From: Acidobacteriota bacterium
GTDB lineage: Bacteria > Acidobacteriota > Holophagae > Acanthopleuribacterales > Acanthopleuribacteraceae
Length of the DNA: 62,716 nt
Assembly (NCBI GenBank): GCA_030066195.1
Contig: JASJCB010000022.1
Coordinates: forward strand, 1-62,716
Reading direction: 5' to 3'
Every line of letters begins with the position of its first letter. Positions within the stretch are counted from its first letter, which is position 1. Under the pieces are notes generated by a model that saw only the letters and a list, made by a program, of their open reading frames with translations, made no database searches and was not told where the DNA came from. The translations under genes and the position numbers were made by a program. Positions 7,419-16,258 of this stretch are shown here, one piece after another.

Positions 7419-9416
7419 ATGCCCAAATGCAAGATGCTTGTGAACGCCAATTTCGATCAGCTGCGCGTAGCGATCGTCGGCGAAAACGGCCTTTTGGAAC
7501 AGGTTGACTTCGAATCTCTAAACAATGACAACAATCTGGGCAACATCTACAAGGCAACGGTGACGGCTATCGAGCCCAGCCTACAGGCCTGTTTCGTCGA
7601 CTACGGCGGGAACCGTCACGGTTTCTTGCCCTTCAATGAAATCCACCATCGCTACTACGTCAAATCCGACCGACGGCTGCCCACCCAGGATCGGCTGAAG
7701 GTAGGCATGCAGGTCATCATCCAGGTCATCCGCGAAGAGATCGGCTTGAAGGGCGCCTATGTCAGCACTTACTTGTCGCTGCCCGGGCAGTACCTGGTGA
7801 TGATGCCGCTGACCAGCAAGGTGGGGATCTCCCGAAAAATCGAGGGACGCGACGAACGGAACAGCATGCGCCAGATGTTGGAACAAGTCACCGTACCCGA
7901 CGGCATGGGATATATCATCCGCACCGCCGGGCTTGGAAAAACACGCGAGCAGTTACAGCGCGACCTGAACCTGCTCACTACCACCTGGACCGAATTGGAG
8001 GCCCGCTCACAAACCGTGGCCTCACCCTCGTTACTGTATTGCGAGGATGATGTGGTCACCCGGACCATCCGCGATTACTTCAACGAGGAAATCAAGGAAA
8101 TCCTGATCGACGATCCGGCCGTCTTCCAAACCGTGTCCAAATACTTCAAGAAGATGATGCCCAATTATTTCGGTATCGTGAAGCAATACCGGGGCAAGAC
8201 GCCGCTGTTCACGCGCTACCGTTTGGACGAACAGGTGGAAAGCATCTTCGCCACCAAGATCCAGCTACCGTCCGGCGGGTCGATCGTGATCGAACAGACC
8301 GAGGCCCTGGTGGTCATCGATGTCAACTCCGGCAAGACCTCGGAGGGGAATCTGGAGGCCACGGCCTTCAAGTCCAACCTGGAAGCCGCCGACGAGGTAG
8401 CCCGCCAGTTGCGCCTGCGCGACTTGGGCGGCCTGGTGGTGATCGACTTCATCGACCTGCGCGAGAAGCGTCACTCCCAAGATGTGGAGAAACGTCTTCG
8501 CGAGGCGCTGAAACAGGACAAGGCCCGCATCACCGTGCTTGGTCTCAGCCGTTTCGGTCTGCTGGAAATGTCGCGCCAACGCATCAATACATCCAAACAA
8601 ATCCGTCACTATGTGCCATGTCCCACCTGTAACGGCATCGGTCGCATCAAGTCCATGGAAATGGAATCCATCGAACTGCTGCGACGTATCAAGCAACATG
8701 TGAGCAACCGCAAGTTGAAGGAACTCAAAATCACTTGCGAGGAAGCACTCGGAGTCCACATACTCAACGAGCGACGGCTGGAATTGGGTCAGTTGGAAGA
8801 GAAGTTCGGACTGACCATCCGAATTCAAGTGAGACACGGTTTCGCCGGCAAACCCGCTTTCGAATCCATCAAACGATCGCCGAAGGAGGAAAAGGAAGAC
8901 ATGGTGATGCCCGCGCCTCTGTCCCTGTCGTCCATGGCAGCGTCCATGAGCGAGCAGGCCATCAACGAGCAAAAAGACTATCGCGAGGAGAAGCTGGATG
9001 CATTGTCCAAGCTGGCCTTCGAAGAACTACGAAGTGTCGATATCCCGACTCCCGCCGGCCTGACGCCTTTCGAACGTTTCAACTTTTCGGTCCGGGTGAC
9101 CTTGATGAAGCGGCACGGCCTCTACGAATCCCGACTGGAGGAGTTCAAAGAGTCCCTGCGCGACAGTATCGTCAAGGGCCGCTCCAAGGATGAACTTCCG
9201 AAGCCGAAAGAAGAAATCGAGAGCGAAGGCGGACAATCCGAGACGGAAGAAAACCCGACACCTGTCGCCGTTGCCCCCGAAACAAGTGAAGCGTCGGAAG
9301 ATGCCGAACCTGAACGAGAACCGGCACGCGCTCCCATGCGCTCCCGTCGCGGTCGCGGTCGCGGCCGTCGGCCTCGCGGCGGCTATCGAGGCGGCGGTTC
9401 CGGTCAGGGCTCGTAA
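7419..9416 (+). CDS. rng: Ribonuclease E/G family endoribonuclease
   Basis: This 665-aa enzyme cuts single-stranded RNA for rRNA maturation and mRNA decay. The N-terminal S1 domain (about 35-120) contains NIYKATVTAIEPSLQACFVDYG. The DNase-I-like catalytic part carries the two Mg-binding aspartates in VVIDVNSGK (about 300) and VIDFIDLR (about 342), followed by the zinc-link CPTCNGIG (about 400) that joins dimers. The last about 80 residues are Glu-rich then Arg/Gly-rich (RSRRGRGRGRRPRGG), a likely RNA-binding tail. Length is between short RNase G and long RNase E. AAGGA lies 9 nt before ATG 7419. The ATP-synthase genes begin 11 bp after its stop, so RNase and atp transcription are probably linked. 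Confidence 0.94.
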   Translation: MPKCKMLVNANFDQLRVAIVGENGLLEQVDFESLNNDNNLGNIYKATVTAIEPSLQACFVDYGGNRHGFLPFNEIHHRYYVKSDRRLPTQDRLKVGMQVIIQVIREEIGLKGAYVSTYLSLPGQYLVMMPLTSKVGISRKIEGRDERNSMRQMLEQVTVPDGMGYIIRTAGLGKTREQLQRDLNLLTTTWTELEARSQTVASPSLLYCEDDVVTRTIRDYFNEEIKEILIDDPAVFQTVSKYFKKMMPNYFGIVKQYRGKTPLFTRYRLDEQVESIFATKIQLPSGGSIVIEQTEALVVIDVNSGKTSEGNLEATAFKSNLEAADEVARQLRLRDLGGLVVIDFIDLREKRHSQDVEKRLREALKQDKARITVLGLSRFGLLEMSRQRINTSKQIRHYVPCPTCNGIGRIKSMEMESIELLRRIKQHVSNRKLKELKITCEEALGVHILNERRLELGQLEEKFGLTIRIQVRHGFAGKPAFESIKRSPKEEKEDMVMPAPLSLSSMAASMSEQAINEQKDYREEKLDALSKLAFEELRSVDIPTPAGLTPFERFNFSVRVTLMKRHGLYESRLEEFKESLRDSIVKGRSKDELPKPKEEIESEGGQSETEENPTPVAVAPETSEASEDAEPEREPARAPMRSRRGRGRGRRPRGGYRGGGSGQGS

Positions 9417-9427
9417 GCGGGTCGACG

Positions 9428-9676
9428 ATGGCCGAGCATAACAGGCTTCTGTTGCGATTGGCGGGCCTTGGTCCGCAGATGGTGGGAAGTCTCCTCATCG
9501 GCGGACTCATCGGATGGTACCTGGACGATTGGCTGGGTACCGCCCCCTGGCTTTTGATCATCTTCATCATCCTCGGCCTGACCGCCGGTTTTTTGGAGAT
9601 CTTTCGAGCCCTGGTCAGCATCGAACGCGCCGAGGCGGAAGAGGAAGAGGAGCGGCAACATGACAAGGAAGATTGA
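9428..9676 (+). CDS. AtpZ/AtpI family ATP synthase accessory protein
   Basis: This 82-aa protein has two transmembrane helices (LLIGGLIGWYLDDWLG and WLLIIFIILGLTAGFLEIFR) and an acidic tail. It matches the small AtpZ/AtpI gene-1 family encoded at the head of many atp operons, thought to help c-ring assembly or Mg uptake for the ATP synthase. It overlaps the next gene by 17 nt (9660-9676), indicating translational coupling. Identification rests on topology, the GGLIGWYLD motif and position. Confidence 0.85.
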   Translation: MAEHNRLLLRLAGLGPQMVGSLLIGGLIGWYLDDWLGTAPWLLIIFIILGLTAGFLEIFRALVSIERAEAEEEEERQHDKED

Positions 9677-10058
9677 CTTCCTGGGCTATTTCTACCGCGC
9701 CTTTCTGGTTTGCGGACTGGCGGGCACCGCCGCGGCGCTTTTGATCGGCGGTCGCAACGGGGTTCTGAGCTTTTTTCTGGGCTTCGTTTCAATTGGTTTC
9801 ATCCTTTACATATGGCACCGCATCACCGCCCAAATACTCAAGCCTCGCAAGGCCCGACTGGTGTTGGAAAGCTTCTTGTTTTTTGTGCGTTTCGGCTTGA
9901 TCGCGGGCTTGTTTTATGCAATGATTCGGCTGTTTGCCGTCAGCCCGGGCTGGTATGCCGCAGGGTTGACGATGTTGTTGCCCGCCATGGTTTTTGCGGG
10001 CTTTGCTTTTGACGGAGATGCCGAGGTCAACGGCACAGAAACGAAGGAAGAAGGTTAA
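9660..10058 (+). CDS. atpI: ATP synthase subunit I-like membrane protein
   Basis: This 132-aa protein has four predicted membrane helices, the size and topology of ATP-synthase subunit I (ATP_synt_I family), with a short acidic C-terminal tail. It is encoded between the AtpZ-like gene and atpB; the atpB start follows its stop by two bases. Family sequence conservation is low, so the call relies on context and topology. The probable role is assembly of the membrane rotor ring. Confidence 0.78.
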   Translation: MTRKIDFLGYFYRAFLVCGLAGTAAALLIGGRNGVLSFFLGFVSIGFILYIWHRITAQILKPRKARLVLESFLFFVRFGLIAGLFYAMIRLFAVSPGWYAAGLTMLLPAMVFAGFAFDGDAEVNGTETKEEG

Positions 10059-10060
10059 TC

Positions 10061-10753
10061 ATGGAAACTCACATGGCGGTCTGGTTGCAATTCGTGCTTG
10101 AAAGCCTGGGGATGGACCCCAATCAATTCTTGCAGTATGACCACCTGGTTTCAGCCGTTCTGGTTGCGCTGTTCCTGGTCGTGTTGAGTGTGATCGTTCG
10201 CTCAAATGTCCGTTTGATTCCCGGCAAGCTGCAACAATTCATGGAAGTTACCATCGAGGCGCTGTTGGGCATGCTGGACGAGAATATCGGCAAGGAAGGC
10301 CGTCGTTATTTACCGCTTATCGGCACCCTGGCTTTTTTCATCTTCCTTTGTAACTTCCTTGGCATGGTCCCCGGTTTCAACCCCGCTACCGGTAACTTCA
10401 ACACCACCATTGCCTGCGCGCTGGTCGTGTTCATCTACTATAACTTCGAGGGCTTGAAAGAAAACGGCGCGGGCTACCTGAAACACTTCGCCGGACCCAT
10501 TCCCTTACTGGCTCCCCTGATGATTCCCATCGAGATCATTTCGCACCTGGCTCGTCCTTTTTCCTTGGGCGTCCGCCTTTTCGGGAACATTTCGGGCGAG
10601 CACATGGTCGCCTATACCTTTTACGCCATGACGCCCCTGTTGATCCCCGTGCCGCTGATGGCCATCGGCCTGTTCGCGGCCCTCCTCCAGACCTTTGTCT
10701 TCATCATGCTGACCCAGGTCTACATCGCGGGCGCGATCGCACACGACCATTAA
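10061..10753 (+). CDS. atpB: F1Fo ATP synthase subunit a
   Basis: This 230-aa integral membrane stator subunit forms the ion half-channels facing the c-ring. Hallmarks are present: the essential arginine in [13 protein letters not shown] (helix 4 region), preceded by PIEIISHL, and a C-terminal Gln-containing helix [22 protein letters not shown] 10061 follows the atpI stop closely and is preceded by GAAGGAAGAAGG. The short length and the [18 protein letters not shown] loop resemble delta-proteobacterial and acidobacterial forms. The genes for b, delta, alpha, gamma, beta and epsilon subunits are not in this window, so the operon is split. Confidence 0.96.
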   Translation: METHMAVWLQFVLESLGMDPNQFLQYDHLVSAVLVALFLVVLSVIVRSNVRLIPGKLQQFMEVTIEALLGMLDENIGKEGRRYLPLIGTLAFFIFLCNFLGMVPGFNPATGNFNTTIACALVVFIYYNFEGLKENGAGYLKHFAGPIPLLAPLMIPIEIISHLARPFSLGVRLFGNISGEHMVAYTFYAMTPLLIPVPLMAIGLFAALLQTFVFIMLTQVYIAGAIAHDH

Positions 10754-10821
10754 GACTTGTTCCTATCTTTGCAAAGGGCCCGTCTCCGAACCGGGACCCT
10801 CGACTAAATTGGAGGTTTTCC

Positions 10822-11112
10822 ATGCGTAAGTTTTTGACTCTTATGGCTATGTTCATGATCGGCGGACTGCTGTTCGCTCAAACCGGCGACGCTGCCGCCG
10901 CTACCGGTTCCTGGTGGTCTCCCACCGTCGGCATGGCGCTTGCCGCCGGCTTGTGCGGTATCGCTCAGGGTCATTCCGTTGCCGCCGCCTGCGAAGGTAT
11001 TGCTCGCAATCCCCAGGCTGCCAACAACATCCGTACGACCATGATTATCGGTCTGGCACTGATCGAATCCCTGGCTTTGTACACCCTGATCGTTGCCCTG
11101 GTCAAGTTCTAA
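10822..11112 (+). CDS. atpE: F1Fo ATP synthase subunit c with N-terminal leader
   Basis: This 96-aa rotor-ring proteolipid has a signal-peptide-like N-terminus ([17 protein letters not shown]) before the two ring helices, an extension seen in some deeply branching phyla. The polar loop is EGIARNPQA. The ion-binding glutamate lies in helix 2, [11 protein letters not shown], followed by Ser. Helix 1 has a glutamine in GIAQGHS. The Gln plus Glu-Ser plus Tyr combination aligns with Na+-binding c-rings such as Ilyobacter, although the Thr after Glu-Ser is Leu here. TTGGAGG lies upstream of ATG 10822. A 70-bp spacer with a hairpin (near 10778-10800) separates it from atpB, often linked to the high expression needed for subunit c. 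Confidence 0.96.
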   Translation: MRKFLTLMAMFMIGGLLFAQTGDAAAATGSWWSPTVGMALAAGLCGIAQGHSVAAACEGIARNPQAANNIRTTMIIGLALIESLALYTLIVALVKF

Positions 11113-11145
11113 GTCATACAAGTCATTCAAACCGACTTAAGCAGG

Positions 11146-11173
11146 AAAGCCCCGTTCGCAAGAGCGGGGCTTT
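11146..11173 (+). terminator. Terminator after atpE
   Basis: A 9-bp stem AAAGCCCCG/CGGGGCTTT (11146-11154 with 11165-11173) is followed by a T-rich stretch (TTTCAAGTTTTT). It lies 34 bp after the atpE stop. Confidence 0.85.
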
Positions 11174-11286
11174 CAAGTTTTTCGGGACGGGTTTTCGGCG
11201 GCAGGGAATTAATTCTGTCTCTTTACTCGGATTGAAACCGGGGCATGTCTCCTTTACAATGCTCTCAGGTGTTTTGGAGGGGAACC

Positions 11287-12288
11287 ATGAACGAACTGAG
11301 ATTGCCGATCGCCGATGATATGCACATTCATTTGCGCAATGATGAGCGAACGGAGCATGCCGTTCGAGCCGTGCGTGCCGGCGGGACCGGTAGAGTGCTG
11401 GCCATGCCCAATACGGTACCGGCCGTGAGCAACGGCGCGGAAGCCGAAAACTATCGACGCCGACTTCAGGATCAGGGCGCCGACTTCGAGATCCTGACCA
11501 CGATCAAGTTAACCGGCCGCACCACCGTGGAGGATATATCCGATGCCGCGGCCAACGGGGTGGTTGCCGTGAAGCAATACCCCATGGGCGTGACCACCAA
11601 CTCCGACGACGGTGTTACCGATGTCCGGCCCCTGTTCCCCATTTATGAGGCGATCCAAGACAAAGACCTCATTCTGAGTCTCCACGGCGAGGTTCCCGGT
11701 GTTTTCGTCATGGACGCCGAGACCGCATTTTTGGATTCCCTGCACGATATCTGCCGGAACTTCCCGAAGCTGCGCATCATCCTGGAACACACCACCACGG
11801 CCGCCGCGGTCGATCTGGTGAAAGAACTCGGCGATCATGTTGCGGCAACGATCACCGATCACCACCTGGCCATTACCCTGGACGATGTGGTGGGTTCCAA
11901 GATACAACCGCACCATTTCTGCATGCCCGTGGCCAAACGGCCCGGTGACCGTGATGCGCTCAACGCCGTTGTCAAGAGCGGCCATCCCCGCTTCTTCTCG
12001 GGAACCGATTCCGCGCCTCATAAGGTGGAGGACAAGGAAACCGCCTGCGGCTGCGCCGGTATCTTCAATTCGCCGTTTCACATGCAGTTTCTGGCCCATC
12101 ACTTCGAAGAAAGCGGCATGTTGGACCGCCTGGAAGACTTCACCAGTCGTTTCGGAGCGGACTTCTACCGATTGCGGCGCAACACGGAGGAGATCCACCT
12201 GGTTCGCGAACCCTGCACCGTTCCCGAGCGCTACGGCCCCATGGTTCCCTTCCGGTCCGGTCAGACGCTGAACTGGTCGTTACGCTGA
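11287..12288 (+). CDS. pyrC: Dihydroorotase (class II)
   Basis: This 333-aa enzyme catalyses reversible cyclisation of carbamoyl-aspartate to dihydroorotate in pyrimidine synthesis, in the cytoplasm. Visible active-site features of the amidohydrolase fold are DMHIHLRN (zinc histidines), AMPNT, AVKQYPMG (the lysine that is carbamylated), LSLHGE, EHTTT, ITDHHL and FSGTDSAPH (aspartate base). Length and motif spacing fit E. coli-type PyrC. The start is ATG 11287 with GGAGG at 11276-11280; the frame is open upstream to 11245 but without a ribosome-binding site. It stands as a single gene after the atpE terminator. Confidence 0.96.
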   Translation: MNELRLPIADDMHIHLRNDERTEHAVRAVRAGGTGRVLAMPNTVPAVSNGAEAENYRRRLQDQGADFEILTTIKLTGRTTVEDISDAAANGVVAVKQYPMGVTTNSDDGVTDVRPLFPIYEAIQDKDLILSLHGEVPGVFVMDAETAFLDSLHDICRNFPKLRIILEHTTTAAAVDLVKELGDHVAATITDHHLAITLDDVVGSKIQPHHFCMPVAKRPGDRDALNAVVKSGHPRFFSGTDSAPHKVEDKETACGCAGIFNSPFHMQFLAHHFEESGMLDRLEDFTSRFGADFYRLRRNTEEIHLVREPCTVPERYGPMVPFRSGQTLNWSLR

Positions 12289-12927
12289 TCAGTGGCCCTT
12301 GTAGAACAGGTGACCCAGACCGATGGTGAAAATGAACAGACCATAGAGAGCGTGTTCCAATGAGACCAGGAACAGTGATCGGGTATGTTGATAGGTACGT
12401 GCAAAGATAAACCCTCCGATCAGGGTCAGCGCAATCGCGATCCAGTTATCATACACCAGGTGCATATAGGCAAACGCCACGGCGCTGGCAGCGACACGGG
12501 CGGAGCCGGTGGGGAAGATCCCGCGGTAGCGATGAAAGAAAAAGGCGCGGTAGACGAATTCCTGCGGGTAAACCGAGAGGATGGGGTAAAGCAGCACAAC
12601 CAAAACCCAGACCTCGGGCCTTTGCCGCAACAGGCCGAACAGCCACTCGGGCCGCCAGAACCAGACCACCAGGCCCAGCGCCGCCGACCCGGCCGCGAAA
12701 ACAGCCAGCATGGCCAATCCACGTTTGCGCAGCGGCTCCCTGGCTCGCCACAGGTTGGTGCGCGGGAAGGAGGTGTCTCGGAGCGTCACAACGACACAGT
12801 AGATCGTACCGAGCAGCAGGACGGGGATGACCGGTAAGGGAATAGCCTCAAGGTAACAAGCCATGGGTATGATCACAAACAAAGTCAAAAATTCTACCCA
12901 CAACAAAACTCCCGTTATACGCCGCAT
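12289..12927 (-). CDS. CPBP family intramembrane metalloprotease
   Basis: This 212-aa protein has about six to seven membrane helices. The CPBP (Abi/CAAX-processing) motifs are recognisable: QEFVYRAFFFHRY (motif 1, normally EExxxR, with Gln replacing the first Glu), FAYMHL (motif 2 histidine) and a late LEHALYG (motif 3). Family members cleave substrates inside membranes; bacterial roles include bacteriocin self-immunity and stress signalling. Loss of the first motif-1 glutamate could weaken activity, but many homologues vary there. ATG 12927 is chosen because GGGAGG lies 5 nt upstream; a GTG two codons earlier is less likely. It is convergent with pyrC. Confidence 0.82.
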   Translation of the reverse strand: MRRITGVLLWVEFLTLFVIIPMACYLEAIPLPVIPVLLLGTIYCVVVTLRDTSFPRTNLWRAREPLRKRGLAMLAVFAAGSAALGLVVWFWRPEWLFGLLRQRPEVWVLVVLLYPILSVYPQEFVYRAFFFHRYRGIFPTGSARVAASAVAFAYMHLVYDNWIAIALTLIGGFIFARTYQHTRSLFLVSLEHALYGLFIFTIGLGHLFYKGH

Positions 12928-13025
12928 CGGCACCTCCCGTACTGTTATTTACGGCAGTAAATATGCCCTTCATGTGTGATATCGGCAACAATCCCCCCAA
13001 ATCCTTATCAGGAGGGTATTAAGAA

Positions 13026-13062
13026 AGCGCCGGCTTGCTGACCAATTTCTAACAACGGCGCT
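13026..13062 (-). terminator. Possible terminator of the winged-helix gene
   Basis: A 7-bp inverted repeat AGCGCCG/CGGCGCT (13026-13032 and 13056-13062) lies right at the minus-strand stop, with a 23-nt loop. The minus RNA continues into CUUUCUUAAU, a weak U-tract, so confidence is limited. Confidence 0.4.
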
Positions 13063-14228
13063 CAGTCTATGGTTATTTCAGCCTCGGGAAGACCCAGGTG
13101 GATCGCAACCTTCCGAGCTTCGCTTTCCGTTGCCTTCCTCATGGCGGGTTTCCATCCGTCGAGAGGTTTGACCGTTACGCTTAATCGGTTACGTCTCGGC
13201 TTGTAGGCCCAGGTCGCCACGATTCGGCCCCGAGCCAGAATAGCCGCGGTAACATAGGCACCGGGCCGCCAAACCTGTTTGCGACCGGGTCCATCGGGAA
13301 TGATCCAGCTTTTGTCTTTATGAGCGATAACCAGACCTTCCCATAGGGGCAGCAGGCGAAGAGGCCATTCAGCACCATCGGGCGGTTGCTCCCGAAGCAT
13401 ATCGAGATCTTGGGCCGGCGCCGTCAGATTTTTACGATCTCCGCACCGAATCGGCGTCAGTTCTTTCTCCAGCACCTTCAACCACGTCTTGACGGAACCC
13501 ATGCGCGCGTTGAAGAAATGGGCGATATCGTTTGGCGTCGCGGGTCCGTAAGCGGCCAGGTAACGCCGGGCCAAACGGGCGCCGGCTTGGGTCGGGTCAT
13601 GAGGATGCGGCCAGGGGATTTGGGGGAACCAATGAGAGCGAGCGGCATAGAGGCGCTCCGCGCCGTCCTTTCCGGCCAGGGCCAGATCACCCCTGTTGGC
13701 GAGACACCACATGACCCTGGTTGCCGCGAACCGTTCGGGGGTCATACGCGCTCTTTCTGCCAATTCCGCCACCGATGCGATGTAGTACTCCGGGATCAGG
13801 TGAACAACGGCTGCCTTGGTGACGGTTTGGCCGGCGGCATTCACAACCGCCGCCGCCGCGTCCAATACATCTTTATCTGGAAGAGGTCCACGTCGTCTTC
13901 CAGGCGCCCACTGCTCCCTTGCCGCGACGATATCGGCCCAGTCGCTCTCGGCATGGAACAGGTGCAGGGTATCGCGCTGGCCCCAGGTGTGGACAAGGGG
14001 GGTCTGCGCTCTCGTGATTGCCGCGGCCAGCTCTTCGGCGGTGGGGCAGGAAGCCGTACGCATACTCAGCCCCATGAACGCGGGCCCGACCTGCTGGGCC
14101 TGCACGCCCACAACCGCGCGCGCAGCCTCTGCCGCGTTACGAGCACCCGGCCCGGCCAGATACTGACGACGCGCTCGGTACCACAAAACCTGCTCTTCGG
14201 TTAGTTCCAATGGAGTTTCAGCCGGCAT
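13062..14228 (-). CDS. Winged-helix DNA-binding protein, AlkZ/HTH_42 family
   Basis: This 388-aa protein matches the HTH_42 family, which includes the DNA glycosylases AlkZ and YcaQ that unhook crosslinks or remove bulky alkyl lesions. Family features are VGVQAQQVGPAFMGLSMR near the N-terminus, the HTWGQRDTLHLF motif (related to the R-W-x-R-GTLHL signature) and the C-terminal part with PLWEGLVIAHKD. The QxQ-type catalytic motif of AlkZ is represented by QAQQ, so glycosylase activity is possible, but unproven. The start at ATG 14228 is preferred because GGGGG precedes it closely; a TTG 21 bp upstream has no ribosome-binding site. It is a single gene. Confidence 0.82.
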   Translation of the reverse strand: MPAETPLELTEEQVLWYRARRQYLAGPGARNAAEAARAVVGVQAQQVGPAFMGLSMRTASCPTAEELAAAITRAQTPLVHTWGQRDTLHLFHAESDWADIVAAREQWAPGRRRGPLPDKDVLDAAAAVVNAAGQTVTKAAVVHLIPEYYIASVAELAERARMTPERFAATRVMWCLANRGDLALAGKDGAERLYAARSHWFPQIPWPHPHDPTQAGARLARRYLAAYGPATPNDIAHFFNARMGSVKTWLKVLEKELTPIRCGDRKNLTAPAQDLDMLREQPPDGAEWPLRLLPLWEGLVIAHKDKSWIIPDGPGRKQVWRPGAYVTAAILARGRIVATWAYKPRRNRLSVTVKPLDGWKPAMRKATESEARKVAIHLGLPEAEITID

Positions 14229-14599
14229 ATTTCCCCCTTGATCGGTCAAAAGTCTTTAGATTGTAGCGCCTTTCGCAAAAATATAAAGAAAAGCCAGGGG
14301 GTGCTCCATCACTGTTACACCTGTTACAGCAAGGGCCGTTGACCTCCCATCGGGCTGTAACATGTTTGTTTTCAGGATAATTTTCCCGGCAACGGGGATG
14401 AAAAAGATTTCGGGGTGTAACATCCGTGTGTCACCAGGGGTTTTTATTCACATTTTTTCAGCTTGCGTTTCTATATGAATTAAAAGAGGTTATGCGTTCG
14501 ATATCTGTTTTGGCATTGGCAATCCGCTTGCTCTTTAAAGGCCCCGTGAGACGGGAACAGAAGCACCCGCTCACCAATGTTACACATAGGAGTAAGACC
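14229..14599. promoter_or_regulatory. Intergenic region with five TGTTACA/TGTAACA motifs
   Basis: This 371-bp divergent spacer contains TGTTACA at 14313-14319, 14322-14328 and 14578-14584, and its complement TGTAACA at 14356-14362 and 14416-14422. Two of the complement copies are exactly 60 bp apart, and the first two copies are 9 bp apart. The last copy lies immediately before the ribosome-binding site of the ComEA-like gene. A repeated heptamer in both orientations suggests binding sites for one regulator; the regulator is not identifiable. No gene is seen here. Confidence 0.5.
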
Positions 14600-14968
14600 A
14601 TGAAAACCAAGTTGATGAAGACCGCCATTATCGGATTCCTGAAGGCATCCATGATCGGTATGCTCTGTTTCGGCTATGCTTTTACCGCCGAATCCCCCTC
14701 GGGGCCCCAGGATGAGAACAAGCAAACGCAGGGGGCCGGTCAGAAGAGCGGCGGGGAACAAAAGGACGATTCCGCCGATAAGATCAACATCAATACCGGT
14801 GACGCGGAAGAGTTGAAGAAACTGCCGCGCATCGGCCCGAAGATGGCGCAACGCATTATCGATTTCCGCACCGAGCACGGCGAATTCAAGAAGCTCGAGG
14901 AACTGCTCAACGTGAAGGGAATCGGCCCCAAGACCTTTGCGACACTCAAGCCCCTGATCAAACTCTAA
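14600..14968 (+). CDS. Secreted ComEA-like helix-hairpin-helix protein
   Basis: This 122-aa protein starts at ATG 14600, with GGAG at 14589-14592; the frame is open upstream to 14426 but lacks a ribosome-binding site. The N-terminus is a signal peptide or anchor (IIGFLKASMIGMLCFGYAFTA), followed by a Gln/Lys/Gly/Glu-rich linker. Residues from about 60 form the double helix-hairpin-helix of ComEA: INTGDAEELKKLPRIGPKMA, then LLNVKGIGPKTF. ComEA homologues bind double-stranded DNA in the periplasm during natural transformation; short single-domain versions are common and not always competence genes. No other com gene is nearby. Confidence 0.85.
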   Translation: MKTKLMKTAIIGFLKASMIGMLCFGYAFTAESPSGPQDENKQTQGAGQKSGGEQKDDSADKININTGDAEELKKLPRIGPKMAQRIIDFRTEHGEFKKLEELLNVKGIGPKTFATLKPLIKL

Positions 14969-15002
14969 TCTACCTGTTATCCACTGTTCCTCCAACAAGA
15001 GT

Positions 15003-15021
15003 CCGAGTTTCCGCTCGGTTT
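15003..15021 (+). terminator. Short hairpin after the ComEA-like gene
   Basis: A 5-bp stem CCGAG/CTCGG (15003-15007 with 15014-15018) is followed by TTTA. It is weak but correctly placed, 34 bp after the stop. Confidence 0.4.
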
Positions 15022-15032
15022 ACTCGTTCACA

Positions 15033-15069
15033 AAGGCGGGGATACTCATGGTAGTAGGGTCCCCGCCTT
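15033..15069 (-). terminator. Inverted repeat between comEA-like gene and ychF
   Basis: A perfect 10-bp stem AAGGCGGGGA/TCCCCGCCTT (15033-15042 with 15060-15069) encloses a 17-nt loop. On the minus strand it is followed by TGTGAACGAG rather than a clean U-run, so it may be a terminator for ychF or a structural element. Confidence 0.5.
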
Positions 15070-15172
15070 CCAAATTGGCAAAGATCTTTCTCCGGGAATT
15101 GTCATGCGCCGGCTGTATAGGAGGGATCCCAAGGACAGGGTTGGCAGAGGGAGCGCGGGCTCCCTCCCCTTT

Positions 15173-16258
15173 TCAAACGTTGAACTTGAAGTGCATGATG
15201 TCGCCGTCCTGCACCACGTATTCCTTGCCTTCTTGACGGAGTAATCCGCGGTTCCTGATCTCGGCCTCGGATTCGTATTCTTGGAGGTCTTGTAAGGTGT
15301 AGACCTCGGCCCTGATAAAGCCCTTCTCGAAATCGGTATGAATGACACCGGCCGCGCGGGGAGCCTTGTCCCCCTTGTGAATGGTCCAGGCGCGGATTTC
15401 CTTCTCACCGGCGGTGAAGTAGCTCTGAAGGCCCAACAGGCGGTATGCCTCGCGGGTCAGGGCGTGAAGGCCCGGCTCTTCCATGCCCATTTCGCCCAGG
15501 AGTTCAGCAGCTTCTTCAGGGTCCATATCGGCGAGTTCGGACTCGATCTTGCCCGAGATGACCACCATGCCTTCGCCCACCTTGGCGGCGTGTTCCCGCA
15601 ACTCCTTCACGTGCGGGTGCTCGCCGGCCAGATCATCCTCATGCACATTGGCGATGAACAAAACCGGTTTCATGGACAGCAGGAAAAGCGGCGATATCAG
15701 TTCGACTTCCCGTTCGGTCAAATCGCAACGTTCCAACCAATGACCTTCATCTAAAAGCGCCGACGCCTTGGCAAGCGCCGCTTTCTCTGCCTTGGAATCG
15801 GGATCCGTCATTTTGCCGATGCGTTTGATCCGCTTCTCGATGCTCTCCATATCCGCCAGCATCAACTCCATCTCGATCGTTTCCACATCGCGCAGGGGCG
15901 ACACGCTGCCCTCAACGTGAACCACATCCTCATCTTCGAAGCAACGAACCACATGCAACACTGCATCTACCTGACGAATATTGCCCAAAAACTGGTTTCC
16001 CAAGCCTTCGCCTTTACTTGCGCCGCGGACCAGGCCCGCGATATCCAAGATCTCGATTGTCGCCGGCAGGATCTTGTCGGTTTGGATGTAACGGTTGATC
16101 ACCTTGAGCCGTGGGTCGGGCACGGGGACGATTCCGGTATTCGGATCGATGGTGCAAAAAGGATAGTTGGCGCTTTGGGCTTTGCCCGAGGTCAACGCAT
16201 TGAAAATAGTCGATTTTCCCACGTTGGGCAGACCAACGATACCTGCTGATAGTCCCAT
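15173..16258 (-). CDS. ychF: Redox-regulated ATPase/GTPase YchF (OLA1 family)
   Basis: This 361-aa protein matches the universally conserved YchF family, an Obg-related P-loop NTPase that prefers ATP and associates with ribosomes. The P-loop GLPNVGKSTIFNAL is at the N-terminus. DIAGLVRGASKGEGLGNQFL is the G3/switch region, and NVHEDD replaces the usual GTP-specific NKxD, as expected for the ATP-using branch. The C-terminal TGS domain carries IHKGDKAPRAAGVIHTDFEK and ends in MHFKFNV. Length is standard (363 in E. coli). GGAGG lies before ATG 16258. Confidence 0.97.
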   Translation of the reverse strand: MGLSAGIVGLPNVGKSTIFNALTSGKAQSANYPFCTIDPNTGIVPVPDPRLKVINRYIQTDKILPATIEILDIAGLVRGASKGEGLGNQFLGNIRQVDAVLHVVRCFEDEDVVHVEGSVSPLRDVETIEMELMLADMESIEKRIKRIGKMTDPDSKAEKAALAKASALLDEGHWLERCDLTEREVELISPLFLLSMKPVLFIANVHEDDLAGEHPHVKELREHAAKVGEGMVVISGKIESELADMDPEEAAELLGEMGMEEPGLHALTREAYRLLGLQSYFTAGEKEIRAWTIHKGDKAPRAAGVIHTDFEKGFIRAEVYTLQDLQEYESEAEIRNRGLLRQEGKEYVVQDGDIMHFKFNV

